The notes under the pieces were generated by a model, which saw only the letters and a program-made list of their open reading frames with translations, was not told where the DNA came from and did no database searches. From NCBI GenBank assembly GCA_003645215.1, contig QNEM01000044.1:1-10660 (forward strand): a DNA stretch of 10,660 nucleotides, read 5' to 3'. Position numbers and translations under genes: made by a program. Below are positions 1-6,923 of this stretch, one piece after another. This DNA comes from Gammaproteobacteria bacterium. GTDB taxonomy: Bacteria; Pseudomonadota; Gammaproteobacteria; Eutrophobiales; Eutrophobiaceae. Positions within the stretch are counted from its first letter, which is position 1; each line of letters starts with the position of its first letter.

Positions 1-663
1 CCGGAAGTTGTTCAAAGCGGGATTAAACGTATCACCGTTAAACGGCCTGCAGAATTACCTTATCTACTGATGGCCTATAAGGTTCCGGTGTTAAAGACGG
101 CCCTGGATAATCAGGAACAGGGGACGGTATGGGAGCCCTATGCGCTGGAGGTGTTGGCCAGTATTTTGAGTGGTAGCGGCAGTGCGCGTTTTGCCAGCAA
201 CCTGGTGCGCGGCAAGGAAGTCGCCAGCTCAGTGGGAGCAGGATACAATTTTTCAGCACGGCTTGATAACCTGTTTACAATCAGCGGCACGCCTGCCAGA
301 GATCATACTGTGGCCCAACTTGAAACCGCAGTGAACGAAGAGATTGAAAAACTAAAGAACAGTCTGGTCAGCGATAGCGAACTACAACGCATCAAGGCGC
401 AGGTTGTATCCAATGATGTCTATGAGCGTGATTCTGTTTTTTATCAGGCAATGGTAATAGGTATATTTGAGACCGTCGGCCTGTCCTGGAAAGAAGCAGA
501 TAAATATGTCGCATCTATTCAGGCAGTCACAGCGGAACAGGTGCAGGCAGTTGCAAAAAAATATTTACAGGAAGATCGATTGACCGTTGCGGTACTTGAT
601 CCCCAGCCTTTGGACAGTACACCAAGACGGGCAGCAGCAGGAGGGTCTGGTCATGGTCATTAG
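1..663 (+). CDS. M16-family zinc peptidase, C-terminal part (5' end outside window)
   Basis: The reading frame is open from base 1 to the TAG at 661-663, giving about 220 residues of the C-terminal half of an M16 (pitrilysin/processing-peptidase-like) protein. Family signs are the stretch VLASILSGSGSARFASNLV, which matches the C-terminal-domain helix and glycine-rich turn of M16 proteins, and the later pattern of a long helix ending in AVTAEQVQAVAKKYL followed by a short strand LTVAVLDP. The zinc motif HxxEH would lie in the missing N-terminal half and cannot be checked. The usual RGLxY substrate-binding segment is absent: the aligned region reads GKEVASSVGAGY. In known two-subunit bacterial M16 peptidases the zinc-bearing subunit often lacks this pair, so this is probably the catalytic subunit (inference). 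The tail ends in a Gly/His-rich stretch, GGSGHGH. The next gene overlaps it by 11 bases. A periplasmic or envelope location is likely because the partner has a signal peptide. Confidence 0.9.
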   Translation, partial: PEVVQSGIKRITVKRPAELPYLLMAYKVPVLKTALDNQEQGTVWEPYALEVLASILSGSGSARFASNLVRGKEVASSVGAGYNFSARLDNLFTISGTPARDHTVAQLETAVNEEIEKLKNSLVSDSELQRIKAQVVSNDVYERDSVFYQAMVIGIFETVGLSWKEADKYVASIQAVTAEQVQAVAKKYLQEDRLTVAVLDPQPLDSTPRRAAAGGSGHGH

Positions 664-2050
664 GATTTCAGGCATTCTGTTGTTTTTGTCATCTTATATT
701 ATGTCGCCTTATGTTCAGGCGGCACCGGATATACAAACCTGGCAATCAGAAAAAGGTGCCAGTGTTTATTTTGTTGCAGCAACAGAACTGCCCATCGTGG
801 ATATTCAGATTATCTTTGATGCAGGTAGTGCGCGTAACGGCAATAAAGCCGGATTGGCCGGGCTGACAAATGGTTTACTGGATGAAGGTGCCGGTGGGCT
901 CACGGCCAATCAAATTAGTCAGGGTTTTGATAAGCTGGGTGCCAATTATGGAGCCAGTGCGGGTTATGACTCTGCTATGGTTAGTCTGCGTAGTCTGTCC
1001 GAGCCGGCAATACTGGCTCCCGCTCTGGAAAATCTTGCGCGCGTATTAGTAAAGCCTGATTTTCCCGAAGATGCTTTGCTGCGGCAGAAAAACAGGACAC
1101 TGGTTGGTATTCGCAGCAAACAACAATCTCCCGGGGCATTGGCAAATGATGCATTTTTTGCCGAAGTTTTTAAGGGGCATCCCTATGCCGTTCCGAGTTC
1201 AGGCACCGAAGAAAGTGTCTCTGCTTTGCAGCGTAGTGACGTTGTTGATTTTCATAAAGACTATTACGTTACAAAAAATGCGACCGTAGCCATTGTCGGT
1301 AATTTAACAAAAAAACAGGCGAAGCTAATGGTTGAAAAATTGCTTAAGGATCTTCCAGCCGGTAAAAAGCCTCAGTCGATCCCGGCAGTGCAAGTGCTGG
1401 AAGAAGCTGCGATCATACAGATTGATCATCCTTCAACGCAGACCCATGTCCTGCTGGGACAGACGGGACTAAAGCGTGGGGATCCGGATTATTTTCCACT
1501 CTATGTGGGTAACCATGTGTTGGGCGGTGGCGGTATGGTCTCCAGGCTGTTCGAAGAGATTCGCGAAAAACGCGGACTATCTTACAGCGCCAACAGTTAT
1601 TTCTCTCCCATGCGTGAAAAAGGGCCCTTTAAAGCCAGTCTACAAACCCGCACAGATCAGACAGAAGAAGCACTCTCGGTGTTGCAAGAGCAACTGAAAC
1701 TATTTATCGACAATGGGCCGACTGAGGCCGAGCTGGAAGCTTCAAAGAAAAACATAACCGGCGGTTTTCCCTTAAGGTTGTCCAGCAATAGCAAGATCAT
1801 TGGCTATATTGCCATGATTGGATTTTATGACTTGCCCAAAGATTATCTTGAAACATTCAATGCCAGGGTTAATGCAGTAACTGTTGATCAAATCAAGGAT
1901 GCCTTTAAGCGGAGGCTGTCACCGGATAAATTTGTTACGGTGATGGTTGGACCTGAACCAGTTGAGAGCGAGTCAGAAAAAAACAGGGCCGTTGAGCCTG
2001 TAGTAGAAGACCAGGGCCAAAAAGTAAAAGCGGCTGGAGGTTCGAGCTGA
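653..2050 (+). CDS. Secreted M16-family peptidase homologue with degenerate zinc motif (probable non-catalytic subunit)
   Basis: A 465-residue protein. I start it at ATG 653 because GGAGGG at 640-645 lies just upstream and the product then begins with a clear signal peptide (MVIRISGILLFLSSYIMSPYVQA, probable cleavage after residue 23). The longer frame from 587 would bury this signal. It has two M16 domains. Where active members read GLAHFLEHMLFKG, this protein reads GLAGLTNGLLDEG at about residues 67-79, so both zinc histidines and the catalytic glutamate are replaced (G70, N73, G74). The C-terminal domain keeps the substrate-binding element REKRGLSY (R307, Y311). A missing zinc site with a retained R/Y pair is the known signature of the non-catalytic partner in M16 heterodimers, so I infer a complex with the upstream product. 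The substrate is unknown. The gene overlaps its predecessor by 11 bases and its stop overlaps the proposed rsmD start, suggesting translational coupling. Confidence 0.93.
   Translation: MVIRISGILLFLSSYIMSPYVQAAPDIQTWQSEKGASVYFVAATELPIVDIQIIFDAGSARNGNKAGLAGLTNGLLDEGAGGLTANQISQGFDKLGANYGASAGYDSAMVSLRSLSEPAILAPALENLARVLVKPDFPEDALLRQKNRTLVGIRSKQQSPGALANDAFFAEVFKGHPYAVPSSGTEESVSALQRSDVVDFHKDYYVTKNATVAIVGNLTKKQAKLMVEKLLKDLPAGKKPQSIPAVQVLEEAAIIQIDHPSTQTHVLLGQTGLKRGDPDYFPLYVGNHVLGGGGMVSRLFEEIREKRGLSYSANSYFSPMREKGPFKASLQTRTDQTEEALSVLQEQLKLFIDNGPTEAELEASKKNITGGFPLRLSSNSKIIGYIAMIGFYDLPKDYLETFNARVNAVTVDQIKDAFKRRLSPDKFVTVMVGPEPVESESEKNRAVEPVVEDQGQKVKAAGGSS
2034..2050 (+). promoter_or_regulatory. Ribosome binding site and CTGA stop/start overlap that fix the rsmD start
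   Basis: GGAGG at 2036-2040 is followed by a six-base spacer and then CTG (2047-2049), which shares two bases with the TGA stop (2048-2050) of the upstream M16 gene. Spacing and strength are ideal for initiation or re-initiation by terminating ribosomes. No standard start codon lies between the previous in-frame stop (1993-1995) and the conserved RsmD N-terminus. Confidence 0.75.
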
Positions 2051-2601
2051 AGCAGGCGGGTAAGGTTCGTATCATCGGTGGTAAATGGCGTGGACGAAAA
2101 ATACCGGTGTCAGATGCACAGGGATTGCGACCAACACCGGATCGGATAAGAGAGACCCTGTTTAACTGGTTACAGGCCACTATTCACGGCGCGAACTGCC
2201 TGGATATGTTTGCTGGCTCAGGGGCATTGGGGATAGAGGCGGTGTCCCGTGGGGCTGCCAGTTCGGTACTTATCGAGCAAGACAGGAAAACTGTAGAAAC
2301 CCTGCGTGAATCAGTCAAGATGCTGGATGCTGACGAGATTGTTGTGCAGCAGGCGGATGCCCTGCAATGGATAAAAACCGCAGATCAGGTCTTTGATATT
2401 ATCTTTCTGGATCCGCCTTTCGGTAAAAATATGATTGAACAATGTCTGCCCGCTTTGGCTAAATCCGGATGTGTCGGCAAGCAAACCTTGATCTATGTTG
2501 AGAGTGAAAATGTCTGGCAAGCAGAAAAAAATGTCGAAGTGATTAAACAAGCGAAAGCGGGTCAGGTACACTATACCTTGTTAAAAACATTAGCAGACTG
2601 A
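2047..2601 (+). CDS. rsmD: 16S rRNA (guanine(966)-N(2))-methyltransferase RsmD, CTG start
   Basis: RsmD methylates G966 of 16S rRNA during 30S assembly, using S-adenosylmethionine. The product is 184 residues, normal for the family. It begins KQAGKVRIIGGKWRGRK, the typical RsmD N-terminus, followed by RPTPDRIRETLFNWL (about residues 28-42), the SAM-binding loop LDMFAGSGALG (52-62) and the catalytic DPPF motif (122-125). In this frame the preceding stop is TGA at 1993-1995, and between it and the RIIGG motif there is no ATG, GTG or TTG. The only plausible initiator is CTG at 2047, six bases after a strong Shine-Dalgarno GGAGG (2036-2040). CTG overlaps the TGA of the M16 gene as CTGA, the layout normally seen as ATGA in coupled genes. 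A GTG at 2107 is also in frame but would remove the conserved N-terminus. Function is near certain and the start is likely. coaD follows after four bases. Confidence 0.93.
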   Translation: MKQAGKVRIIGGKWRGRKIPVSDAQGLRPTPDRIRETLFNWLQATIHGANCLDMFAGSGALGIEAVSRGAASSVLIEQDRKTVETLRESVKMLDADEIVVQQADALQWIKTADQVFDIIFLDPPFGKNMIEQCLPALAKSGCVGKQTLIYVESENVWQAEKNVEVIKQAKAGQVHYTLLKTLAD

Positions 2602-2605
2602 TTCA

Positions 2606-3085
2606 ATGAAAATAACAGCCATCTATCCGGGTACGTTTGATCCTATTACGCATGGTCATGTCGATATTATTTCTCGTGCCGCCAGGCTCTTTGACAAAGT
2701 ATTTCTTGCCGTCGCGGACAGTACCAGCAAGCAAACATTATTTTCAACAGATGAAAGAATGGAGCTGGCAAAGACCGTATTATCATCACTGGAAAATGTC
2801 GAGGTATGTCATTTCGACAAACTGGTGACAGATATTGCCCGTGATCTGGATGCAAAGGTGATTGTACGAGGTATCCGGGCTGCGGCTGATTTTGACTACG
2901 AATTTCAAATGGCCGGCATGAACAGAAGTCTGTATAAAGATGCTGAATCTATCTTCTTAAGGCCGGCCGAACATCTAAGCTTTATCTCATCCAGCCTGGT
3001 CAGGGAAATCTCATCTCTGGGCGGAGATGTTAGTGAGTTTGTACACGAAGATGTTCTAACAGCCCTGAAGCAAAAACATAAATAA
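2606..3085 (+). CDS. coaD: Phosphopantetheine adenylyltransferase CoaD
   Basis: This cytoplasmic enzyme transfers AMP from ATP to 4'-phosphopantetheine, giving dephospho-CoA and pyrophosphate, the penultimate step of coenzyme A synthesis. The 159-residue length is exactly typical. Motifs in order are YPGTFDPITHGH (residues 7-18) with the nucleotidyltransferase T/HxGH signature including H18, then VRGIRAAADFDYEFQMAGMN in the middle, which carries the conserved arginine and substrate-binding residues, and SFISSSLVREISSLGGDVS near the C-terminus, part of the ATP site. The ATG at 2606 is four bases after the rsmD stop. I see no strong Shine-Dalgarno, so translation is probably coupled to rsmD. 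The rsmD-coaD order is common in Gammaproteobacteria and supports the call. Confidence 0.98.
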   Translation: MKITAIYPGTFDPITHGHVDIISRAARLFDKVFLAVADSTSKQTLFSTDERMELAKTVLSSLENVEVCHFDKLVTDIARDLDAKVIVRGIRAAADFDYEFQMAGMNRSLYKDAESIFLRPAEHLSFISSSLVREISSLGGDVSEFVHEDVLTALKQKHK

Positions 3086-3104
3086 AAAGAAATAATTTTA
3101 CTTA

Positions 3105-4784
3105 ATGAAAATCGTTTATCGATATTCACTTTTCGTATCATGCTTGCTGATTGCAATCACAGGCAATGCACAAACTCCACCCAATGCAGCAATAGCCACA
3201 GCACATCCTTATGCAACTGATGCAGGCGTAGAGATTCTTGGCGCCGGTGGTAATGCCTTTGATGCTGCCGTAGCAATCACTGCTGCACTCGCCGTTGTTG
3301 AACCTTATGGCTCAGGTCTGGGCGGTGGTGGCTTCTGGTTATTACATCGTGCAGAGGATGGTCGACAAACTATGGTTGATGGACGAGAGGTTGCGCCATC
3401 AGAGGCAAGCAAGAACATGTATCTGGACAAAAATGGCGACGTCATTAAAGGCGCATCCATCAATGGGCCAAAAGCTGCCGGGATCCCCGGGGTGCCTGCA
3501 GGGCTGGAGTATCTTGCCAAAAAATATGGTCGCTTATCTTTAAAAGAAACATTGGCGCCGGCCATCAAATACGCCGAAGAGGGATTTCCTGTCACCGAGC
3601 GGTATCGAAAGCTGGCAAATTATCGATTGAAAATTATGCAGTCATTTCCATCAACTGCGGCAATCTTTCTTGAAGGTAATCAGGTTCCGAATCTGGGTTA
3701 CCAAATTATTCAAAAAGATCTGGCCAAGACTTTAAAACAAATTGCAGCACATGGTTCTGCCTATTTTTACACGGGCGGCAGGGCTTCGTGGATAATCAAG
3801 AATGTTCGTCATAAAGGTGGCATATGGAGTTCACAGGATTTATCAAATTATCGTATCATCGAACGTGAACCTGTTGTCGGTCATTATAAAAATTTACGCA
3901 TAATCTCGGCGCCTCCCCCTTCGTCCGGTGGCATTGTATTGGCGCAGGCATTAGCCATGCTTGAAGGCTTTGATTTAAGTAATACCGATGATATAGAAAG
4001 GAAGCATCTTGTTATTGAAGCTATGCGACGTGCGTACAGAGATCGTGCTGCATATCTTGGCGATCCGGATTTTACTGAAATTTCCCAGCAAAGATTATTA
4101 GATAAAGACTACCTTGACGGGCTTGCCGTGACCATCGATCTGAATCAAGCAACACCGAGCTCAGTATTGGGAGACATTCCTGTTTCGCAACAAAGCGGTA
4201 CAAATACGACACATTTTTCTGTGATTGATAAAGAAGGTAACCGGGTCGCGGCAACTCTTAGTGTAAATTTACCTTTTGGATCAGGCTATGTTGTTCCGGG
4301 AACCGGCATATTGTTGAATAATGAAATGGATGATTTTTCTGCGAAGGCACAGATCCCGAATGCCTATGGTCTGGTGGGCGATCAGGCGAATGCCATCGAA
4401 GCAGGCAAACGCCCGCTCTCGAGTATGTCACCAACTTTTATCGAGTCTGATGACAGGGTAGGTATATTAGGCACACCAGGGGGCAGTCGAATTATCAGCA
4501 TGGTGTTACTTGCTATTCTTGATTTTGCTGATGGCAATCTTCCAAATTCATGGGTCTCGGTTCCACGTTATCATCATCAGTATCTTCCGGATGAAGTACA
4601 GTTTGAAAAAGGTGGGCTTAGATTTTTACAGCAACGCGCCCTTGAAAAACGTGGCCATGTTTTAAAGGAAAAGAATCGACGCTATGGAAACATGCAGGCA
4701 ATCTTATGGGATAAAAAAATCAACCAGGTGTTCGCCGCCAGTGATCCCAGGGGCGAAGGCAAGGCGATTGTAATAACACAATAA
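3105..4784 (+). CDS. ggt: Periplasmic gamma-glutamyltransferase (glutathione hydrolase) precursor
   Basis: GGT removes the gamma-glutamyl group from glutathione and related compounds, passing it to water or an amino acid. The 559-residue precursor begins with a signal peptide (MKIVYRYSLFVSCLLIAITGNAQ), implying periplasmic export. Family motifs are HPYATDAGVEILGAGGNAFDAAVA near the N-terminus, VDGREVAP (the gamma-glutamyl-binding arginine), TTHFSV with the catalytic, self-cleaving threonine T368 (bases 4206-4208), NNEMDDFS, the PLSSMSPT segment with the oxyanion-hole serines, and GTPGGSRI. Cleavage before T368 would give a small subunit of 192 residues, close to the usual size. The C-terminus ASDPRGEGKA is also typical. 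All key residues seem intact, so the enzyme should be active. The gene starts 19 bases after coaD with no good Shine-Dalgarno, so it may be read with the upstream genes, although its job is unrelated to theirs. No clear terminator follows it. Confidence 0.97.
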   Translation: MKIVYRYSLFVSCLLIAITGNAQTPPNAAIATAHPYATDAGVEILGAGGNAFDAAVAITAALAVVEPYGSGLGGGGFWLLHRAEDGRQTMVDGREVAPSEASKNMYLDKNGDVIKGASINGPKAAGIPGVPAGLEYLAKKYGRLSLKETLAPAIKYAEEGFPVTERYRKLANYRLKIMQSFPSTAAIFLEGNQVPNLGYQIIQKDLAKTLKQIAAHGSAYFYTGGRASWIIKNVRHKGGIWSSQDLSNYRIIEREPVVGHYKNLRIISAPPPSSGGIVLAQALAMLEGFDLSNTDDIERKHLVIEAMRRAYRDRAAYLGDPDFTEISQQRLLDKDYLDGLAVTIDLNQATPSSVLGDIPVSQQSGTNTTHFSVIDKEGNRVAATLSVNLPFGSGYVVPGTGILLNNEMDDFSAKAQIPNAYGLVGDQANAIEAGKRPLSSMSPTFIESDDRVGILGTPGGSRIISMVLLAILDFADGNLPNSWVSVPRYHHQYLPDEVQFEKGGLRFLQQRALEKRGHVLKEKNRRYGNMQAILWDKKINQVFAASDPRGEGKAIVITQ

Positions 4785-4835
4785 AGTTTTTTGTTTTGTC
4801 CCTGGTTGGAAAAGCCATAGACTACCGGGCAATAT

Positions 4836-4850
4836 TGTTGCATTGCAACA
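4836..4850. promoter_or_regulatory. 15-bp palindrome overlapping the phasin -35 box (putative operator)
   Basis: TGTTGCA and TGCAACA flank a single central T, a perfect 7-1-7 inverted repeat. It covers the -35 hexamer, so a bound protein would block RNA polymerase. Phasin genes are often repressed by PhaR-type regulators that bind TGC/GCA-rich sites. Assigning this site to PhaR is inference; no such regulator gene is in the window. Confidence 0.5.
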
Positions 4851-4866
4851 TTCTATAGTGTAAAAT
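4838..4866 (+). promoter_or_regulatory. Sigma70-type promoter of the phasin gene
   Basis: TTGCAT (4838-4843) and TAAAAT (4861-4866) are separated by exactly 17 bases, a good -35/-10 pair. Transcription would start around 4873, leaving a short leader that holds a GGAG ribosome site (4886-4889) seven bases before the ATG at 4897. It suggests the phasin gene is transcribed separately from ggt. Confidence 0.6.
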
Positions 4867-4896
4867 TTTATCTTAATTTGTTTTTGGAGATATGCA

Positions 4897-5211
4897 ATGA
4901 GTTATATATTTGAACAGTTGGTAAACCCTGTTATAGAGCTAAACGGCCTGGCTGTTGAAAGCCTGGAACAGATTGTCAATATTCAGATTAAGGCGTTTGA
5001 AGACAATACTAAAATTGGTATCTATTCTCTGAACACTGCAACAGAGGTAAGAGATATTGATTCATTGAAAACATATATGGGTGATCAGCTCACTATTGCG
5101 AAATATATATCTGACAACATCCTGGCCGATACACAGGAAGTTGGTGATCTTGGAAACTCATACTCCATGGATGCCCAGACAGTTGTAAAAAACATACTTC
5201 CAGCTTGTTAG
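4897..5211 (+). CDS. Phasin family protein (short)
   Basis: A 104-residue, mostly helical, amphipathic protein with no signal peptide. The pattern ELNGLAVESLEQIVNIQIKAFEDNTKIGIYSLNTATEVRDIDSLKTYMGDQLTIAKYISDNIL matches phasins: an N-terminal helix with evenly spaced leucine/alanine, then a D-x-x-S-L turn, then a second helix. Phasins coat polyhydroxyalkanoate granules and control their size and number. At 104 residues it is at the short end for the family. A good Shine-Dalgarno (GGAG at 4886-4889) and its own promoter support expression. No PHA synthase, thiolase or reductase is in the window, so any storage role rests on genes elsewhere. It converges with the minus-strand operon that ends at 5336. 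Small helical phasin-like proteins also occur in bacteria without PHA, so the granule role is probable rather than certain. Confidence 0.8.
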   Translation: MSYIFEQLVNPVIELNGLAVESLEQIVNIQIKAFEDNTKIGIYSLNTATEVRDIDSLKTYMGDQLTIAKYISDNILADTQEVGDLGNSYSMDAQTVVKNILPAC

Positions 5212-5335
5212 ATCTACTGGTTTGCAGTTAGAACTATAGGATTGTCTAAAAAACAAAATTTATCTAATCAAGGCAAGTTCAGCCAGTATGCTTCCTTTTG
5301 AGTTTTTAAATCCCCACAACAATTTGCAACACGCC

Positions 5336-5785
5336 CTAAACAAGGTTCTTAATATGCCGAATGACCATAATCGGGGCCATAAAAGTTGAGTGAATAGCGG
5401 TTTCTTTATTATCAATGAACGCTGGTTTATTGCCTTCTTTTTTATGTCCCCAAAACTGTAATATCCAGCAAACAACAAAAATAGAAACGTTAATAGATAA
5501 ATATAATTGGCTTGGGAGTTTTGCTAGCAGAAAATCTGCTGCGATTAGAACCGCAAACAATGTAAAGCACGAAAGTAGATAAGGCCTTGCGAAAAAAATA
5601 TAATAGCTAAAATACAGAAAGCAAACGACATGACCGATGCGTACCGGGCCCCAGGCTACAGGTATGGCATTGAGTATACCAACAACACTCAAGATAATGA
5701 GTGGCACACAGATTATATGAATTTTAATATTCAAGGGATCCTTATGGTAGGATTCATAATCACTAATAATCTTGTCCAGGCTCAC
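5336..5785 (-). CDS. DUF962 / Mpo1-like membrane protein (putative 2-hydroxy fatty acid dioxygenase)
   Basis: A 149-residue protein starting at GTG 5785, preceded by AAGGAG about eight bases upstream. The N-terminus carries YESYHKDPLNIKIHIICVP (H14, N19, H23) and a second conserved block reads QFWGHKKEGNKPA (H114, E117), together the signature of the DUF962/YGL010w/Mpo1 family. Four hydrophobic segments (about residues 24-41, 51-66, 70-88 and 94-111) place it in the inner membrane. Yeast Mpo1 is an Fe(II)-dependent dioxygenase that shortens 2-hydroxy fatty acids by one carbon, and the conserved histidines are needed for that. Whether the bacterial protein does the same is inference. It lies 15 bases downstream of the TauD-like gene on the same strand, and its ribosome site sits in that gap, so the two are almost certainly co-transcribed. 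Confidence 0.85.
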   Translation of the reverse strand: MSLDKIISDYESYHKDPLNIKIHIICVPLIILSVVGILNAIPVAWGPVRIGHVVCFLYFSYYIFFARPYLLSCFTLFAVLIAADFLLAKLPSQLYLSINVSIFVVCWILQFWGHKKEGNKPAFIDNKETAIHSTFMAPIMVIRHIKNLV

Positions 5786-5800
5786 GAGTTCTCTCCTTAT

Positions 5801-6829
5801 TTAAGGCTTACCAATGAGGCCGGCGTAGATTTTTCTATAGCCGGCGTAAGGGTTTCTACCATGCATACAAAGATAATTATCAATTATTAAAACATCACCT
5901 TTTTGCCATTGAAACGCCCATGTGTTTTTGTCAATTATTTCCAGTACCTGTTTTTTTATTGAGGACGGAATGACCTTACCATCACCAAAGAAAACTTCAA
6001 ATTTTTCACCAGTTAATTTTCTAAAAAGCCGAATAACAGGACCCAGGTATTTGCCAAACATATATTTTTCGTGAATGAAAAAATGTATGGTGTTAAACCA
6101 GACTTCCTCAGATGTTTCCGGGTGTTTCTGGATAGCGTTGACCCTGGCCTCGGTGGTTAAGGATTGATCCCTGTTCCAGGTGTAGGATTGGCCGAATCTT
6201 CTACAAGCGTCTTCGACGTCTTCTTTGTTATCAGTTTCAAAAGCATAATTCCAGGTAGATGCATTTAGCGGCGACAGGGCCTTGCCAAACAATTTCCGCA
6301 GAGAGCCAAGATGCAACATATTACGGTGGTAAATGATTCCTTTATCTTCAAATATTTTGACAATATCACCTGGAATTTCTTTGAGAATTTGTCGGGCATC
6401 TGCCAGTGGTGTTTCACCACCTTGAGTCGAAGGTTGATCGCAATAAAAACCAACCTTGGTCGGGAAGTTCTTAACGTAACACATCTCTGGATGTAACAAA
6501 ATTTTAACAAACGCAGGTGCTGAAGTTGATGTGTAGATTTTTTTGTCAACTTTTTCACGAGGAGAAATTCCAGCTGTATAATCCAGCAGTTCTTCATGAG
6601 GACCTATAAACAGTTCTAAAAAAGAATAAAAGTCATTCTGGTTTTGAACAGGGAAGCCTCTGAAAAGAAGTGCTCCATCGCGTAACAGGCGTTTTTGAAG
6701 AGACAGTTTGTTCTCTTTAATCCAGCTCTGAGTTGCCTCTAAAGTTGATTTTTCCTGGTCATCCGCACAAATTGGTGTGAGCATTGCAACCCCATTTGAA
6801 GTTTTAAGTGTGGAAAGATTAAACACCAT
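5801..6829 (-). CDS. TauD/TfdA-family Fe(II)/2-oxoglutarate-dependent oxygenase
   Basis: A 342-residue cytoplasmic protein of the TauD/TfdA fold, nearer by pattern to the SyrP/clavaminate-synthase-like branch than to taurine dioxygenase itself. Visible motifs are GALLFRGFPV (residues 52-61), LHPEMCY holding the iron ligands H113 and E115, FYCDQPSTQGGETPLADAR (128-146), WFNTIHFF (244-251), and CMHGRNPYAGYRK with the distal iron ligand H323 and the probable 2-oxoglutarate-binding R332. The full H-x-E...H triad means a hydroxylase-type site; halogenases of this branch lose the acidic ligand. The substrate cannot be read from the sequence. The start at ATG 6829 has only a weak GGAA upstream. The gene heads a two-gene operon with the Mpo1-like gene, hinting at joint oxidation of a fatty acid or lipid. 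No peptide synthetase or sulfonate genes are nearby. Confidence 0.88.
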   Translation of the reverse strand: MVFNLSTLKTSNGVAMLTPICADDQEKSTLEATQSWIKENKLSLQKRLLRDGALLFRGFPVQNQNDFYSFLELFIGPHEELLDYTAGISPREKVDKKIYTSTSAPAFVKILLHPEMCYVKNFPTKVGFYCDQPSTQGGETPLADARQILKEIPGDIVKIFEDKGIIYHRNMLHLGSLRKLFGKALSPLNASTWNYAFETDNKEDVEDACRRFGQSYTWNRDQSLTTEARVNAIQKHPETSEEVWFNTIHFFIHEKYMFGKYLGPVIRLFRKLTGEKFEVFFGDGKVIPSSIKKQVLEIIDKNTWAFQWQKGDVLIIDNYLCMHGRNPYAGYRKIYAGLIGKP

Positions 6830-6859
6830 AGTTCCATAAGTCTATACCCGTGACATACA

Positions 6860-6872
6860 GTACATCCTGTAC
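6860..6872. promoter_or_regulatory. Dyad GTACA-TCC-TGTAC upstream of the TauD-like gene (possible operator)
   Basis: A perfect 5-3-5 inverted repeat in the short gap (6830-6874) between the oxygenase start and the hppA terminator, where the operon promoter must lie. I could not find a convincing -35/-10 pair here. A regulatory role is a guess from position and symmetry. Confidence 0.3.
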
Positions 6873-6874
6873 AT

Positions 6875-6905
6875 AAAAAAAGGCCGCTATAAAGCGGCCT
6901 TTTTT
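6875..6905 (-). terminator. Rho-independent terminator of hppA (symmetrical, works on either strand)
   Basis: The stem AGGCCGC (6881-6887) pairs with GCGGCCT (6894-6900) around a six-base loop. It is flanked by A6 on the left and T5 on the right, so in the hppA transcript the hairpin is followed by a U-run. It lies 18 bases past the hppA stop and separates hppA from the oxygenase operon on the same strand. Confidence 0.92.
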
Positions 6906-6923
6906 AGTTACGAACGGTAAAAA

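Noticed and set aside
587..652. Longer start for the second M16 gene
   Set aside because: It would overlap the first gene by over 70 bases, lacks a Shine-Dalgarno and would put 22 polar residues before a clear signal peptide.
2107..2109. GTG 2107 as the rsmD start
   Set aside because: It removes the conserved VRIIGGKWRGRK N-terminus and has no ribosome site, whereas CTG 2047 has an ideal one.
4785..4835. Possible rho-independent terminator after ggt
   Set aside because: There is a T-rich run just after the stop but no GC-rich stem before it.
5260..5478. Minus-strand 72-residue frame overlapping the 3' end of the Mpo1-like gene
   Set aside because: It is mostly a shadow of the conserved QFWGHKKEG region in another frame and has no ribosome site or recognisable pattern.
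5630..5890. Plus-strand open frame across the Mpo1-like and oxygenase genes
   Set aside because: It lies opposite two well-supported genes, has no ribosome site and shows no family-like pattern.
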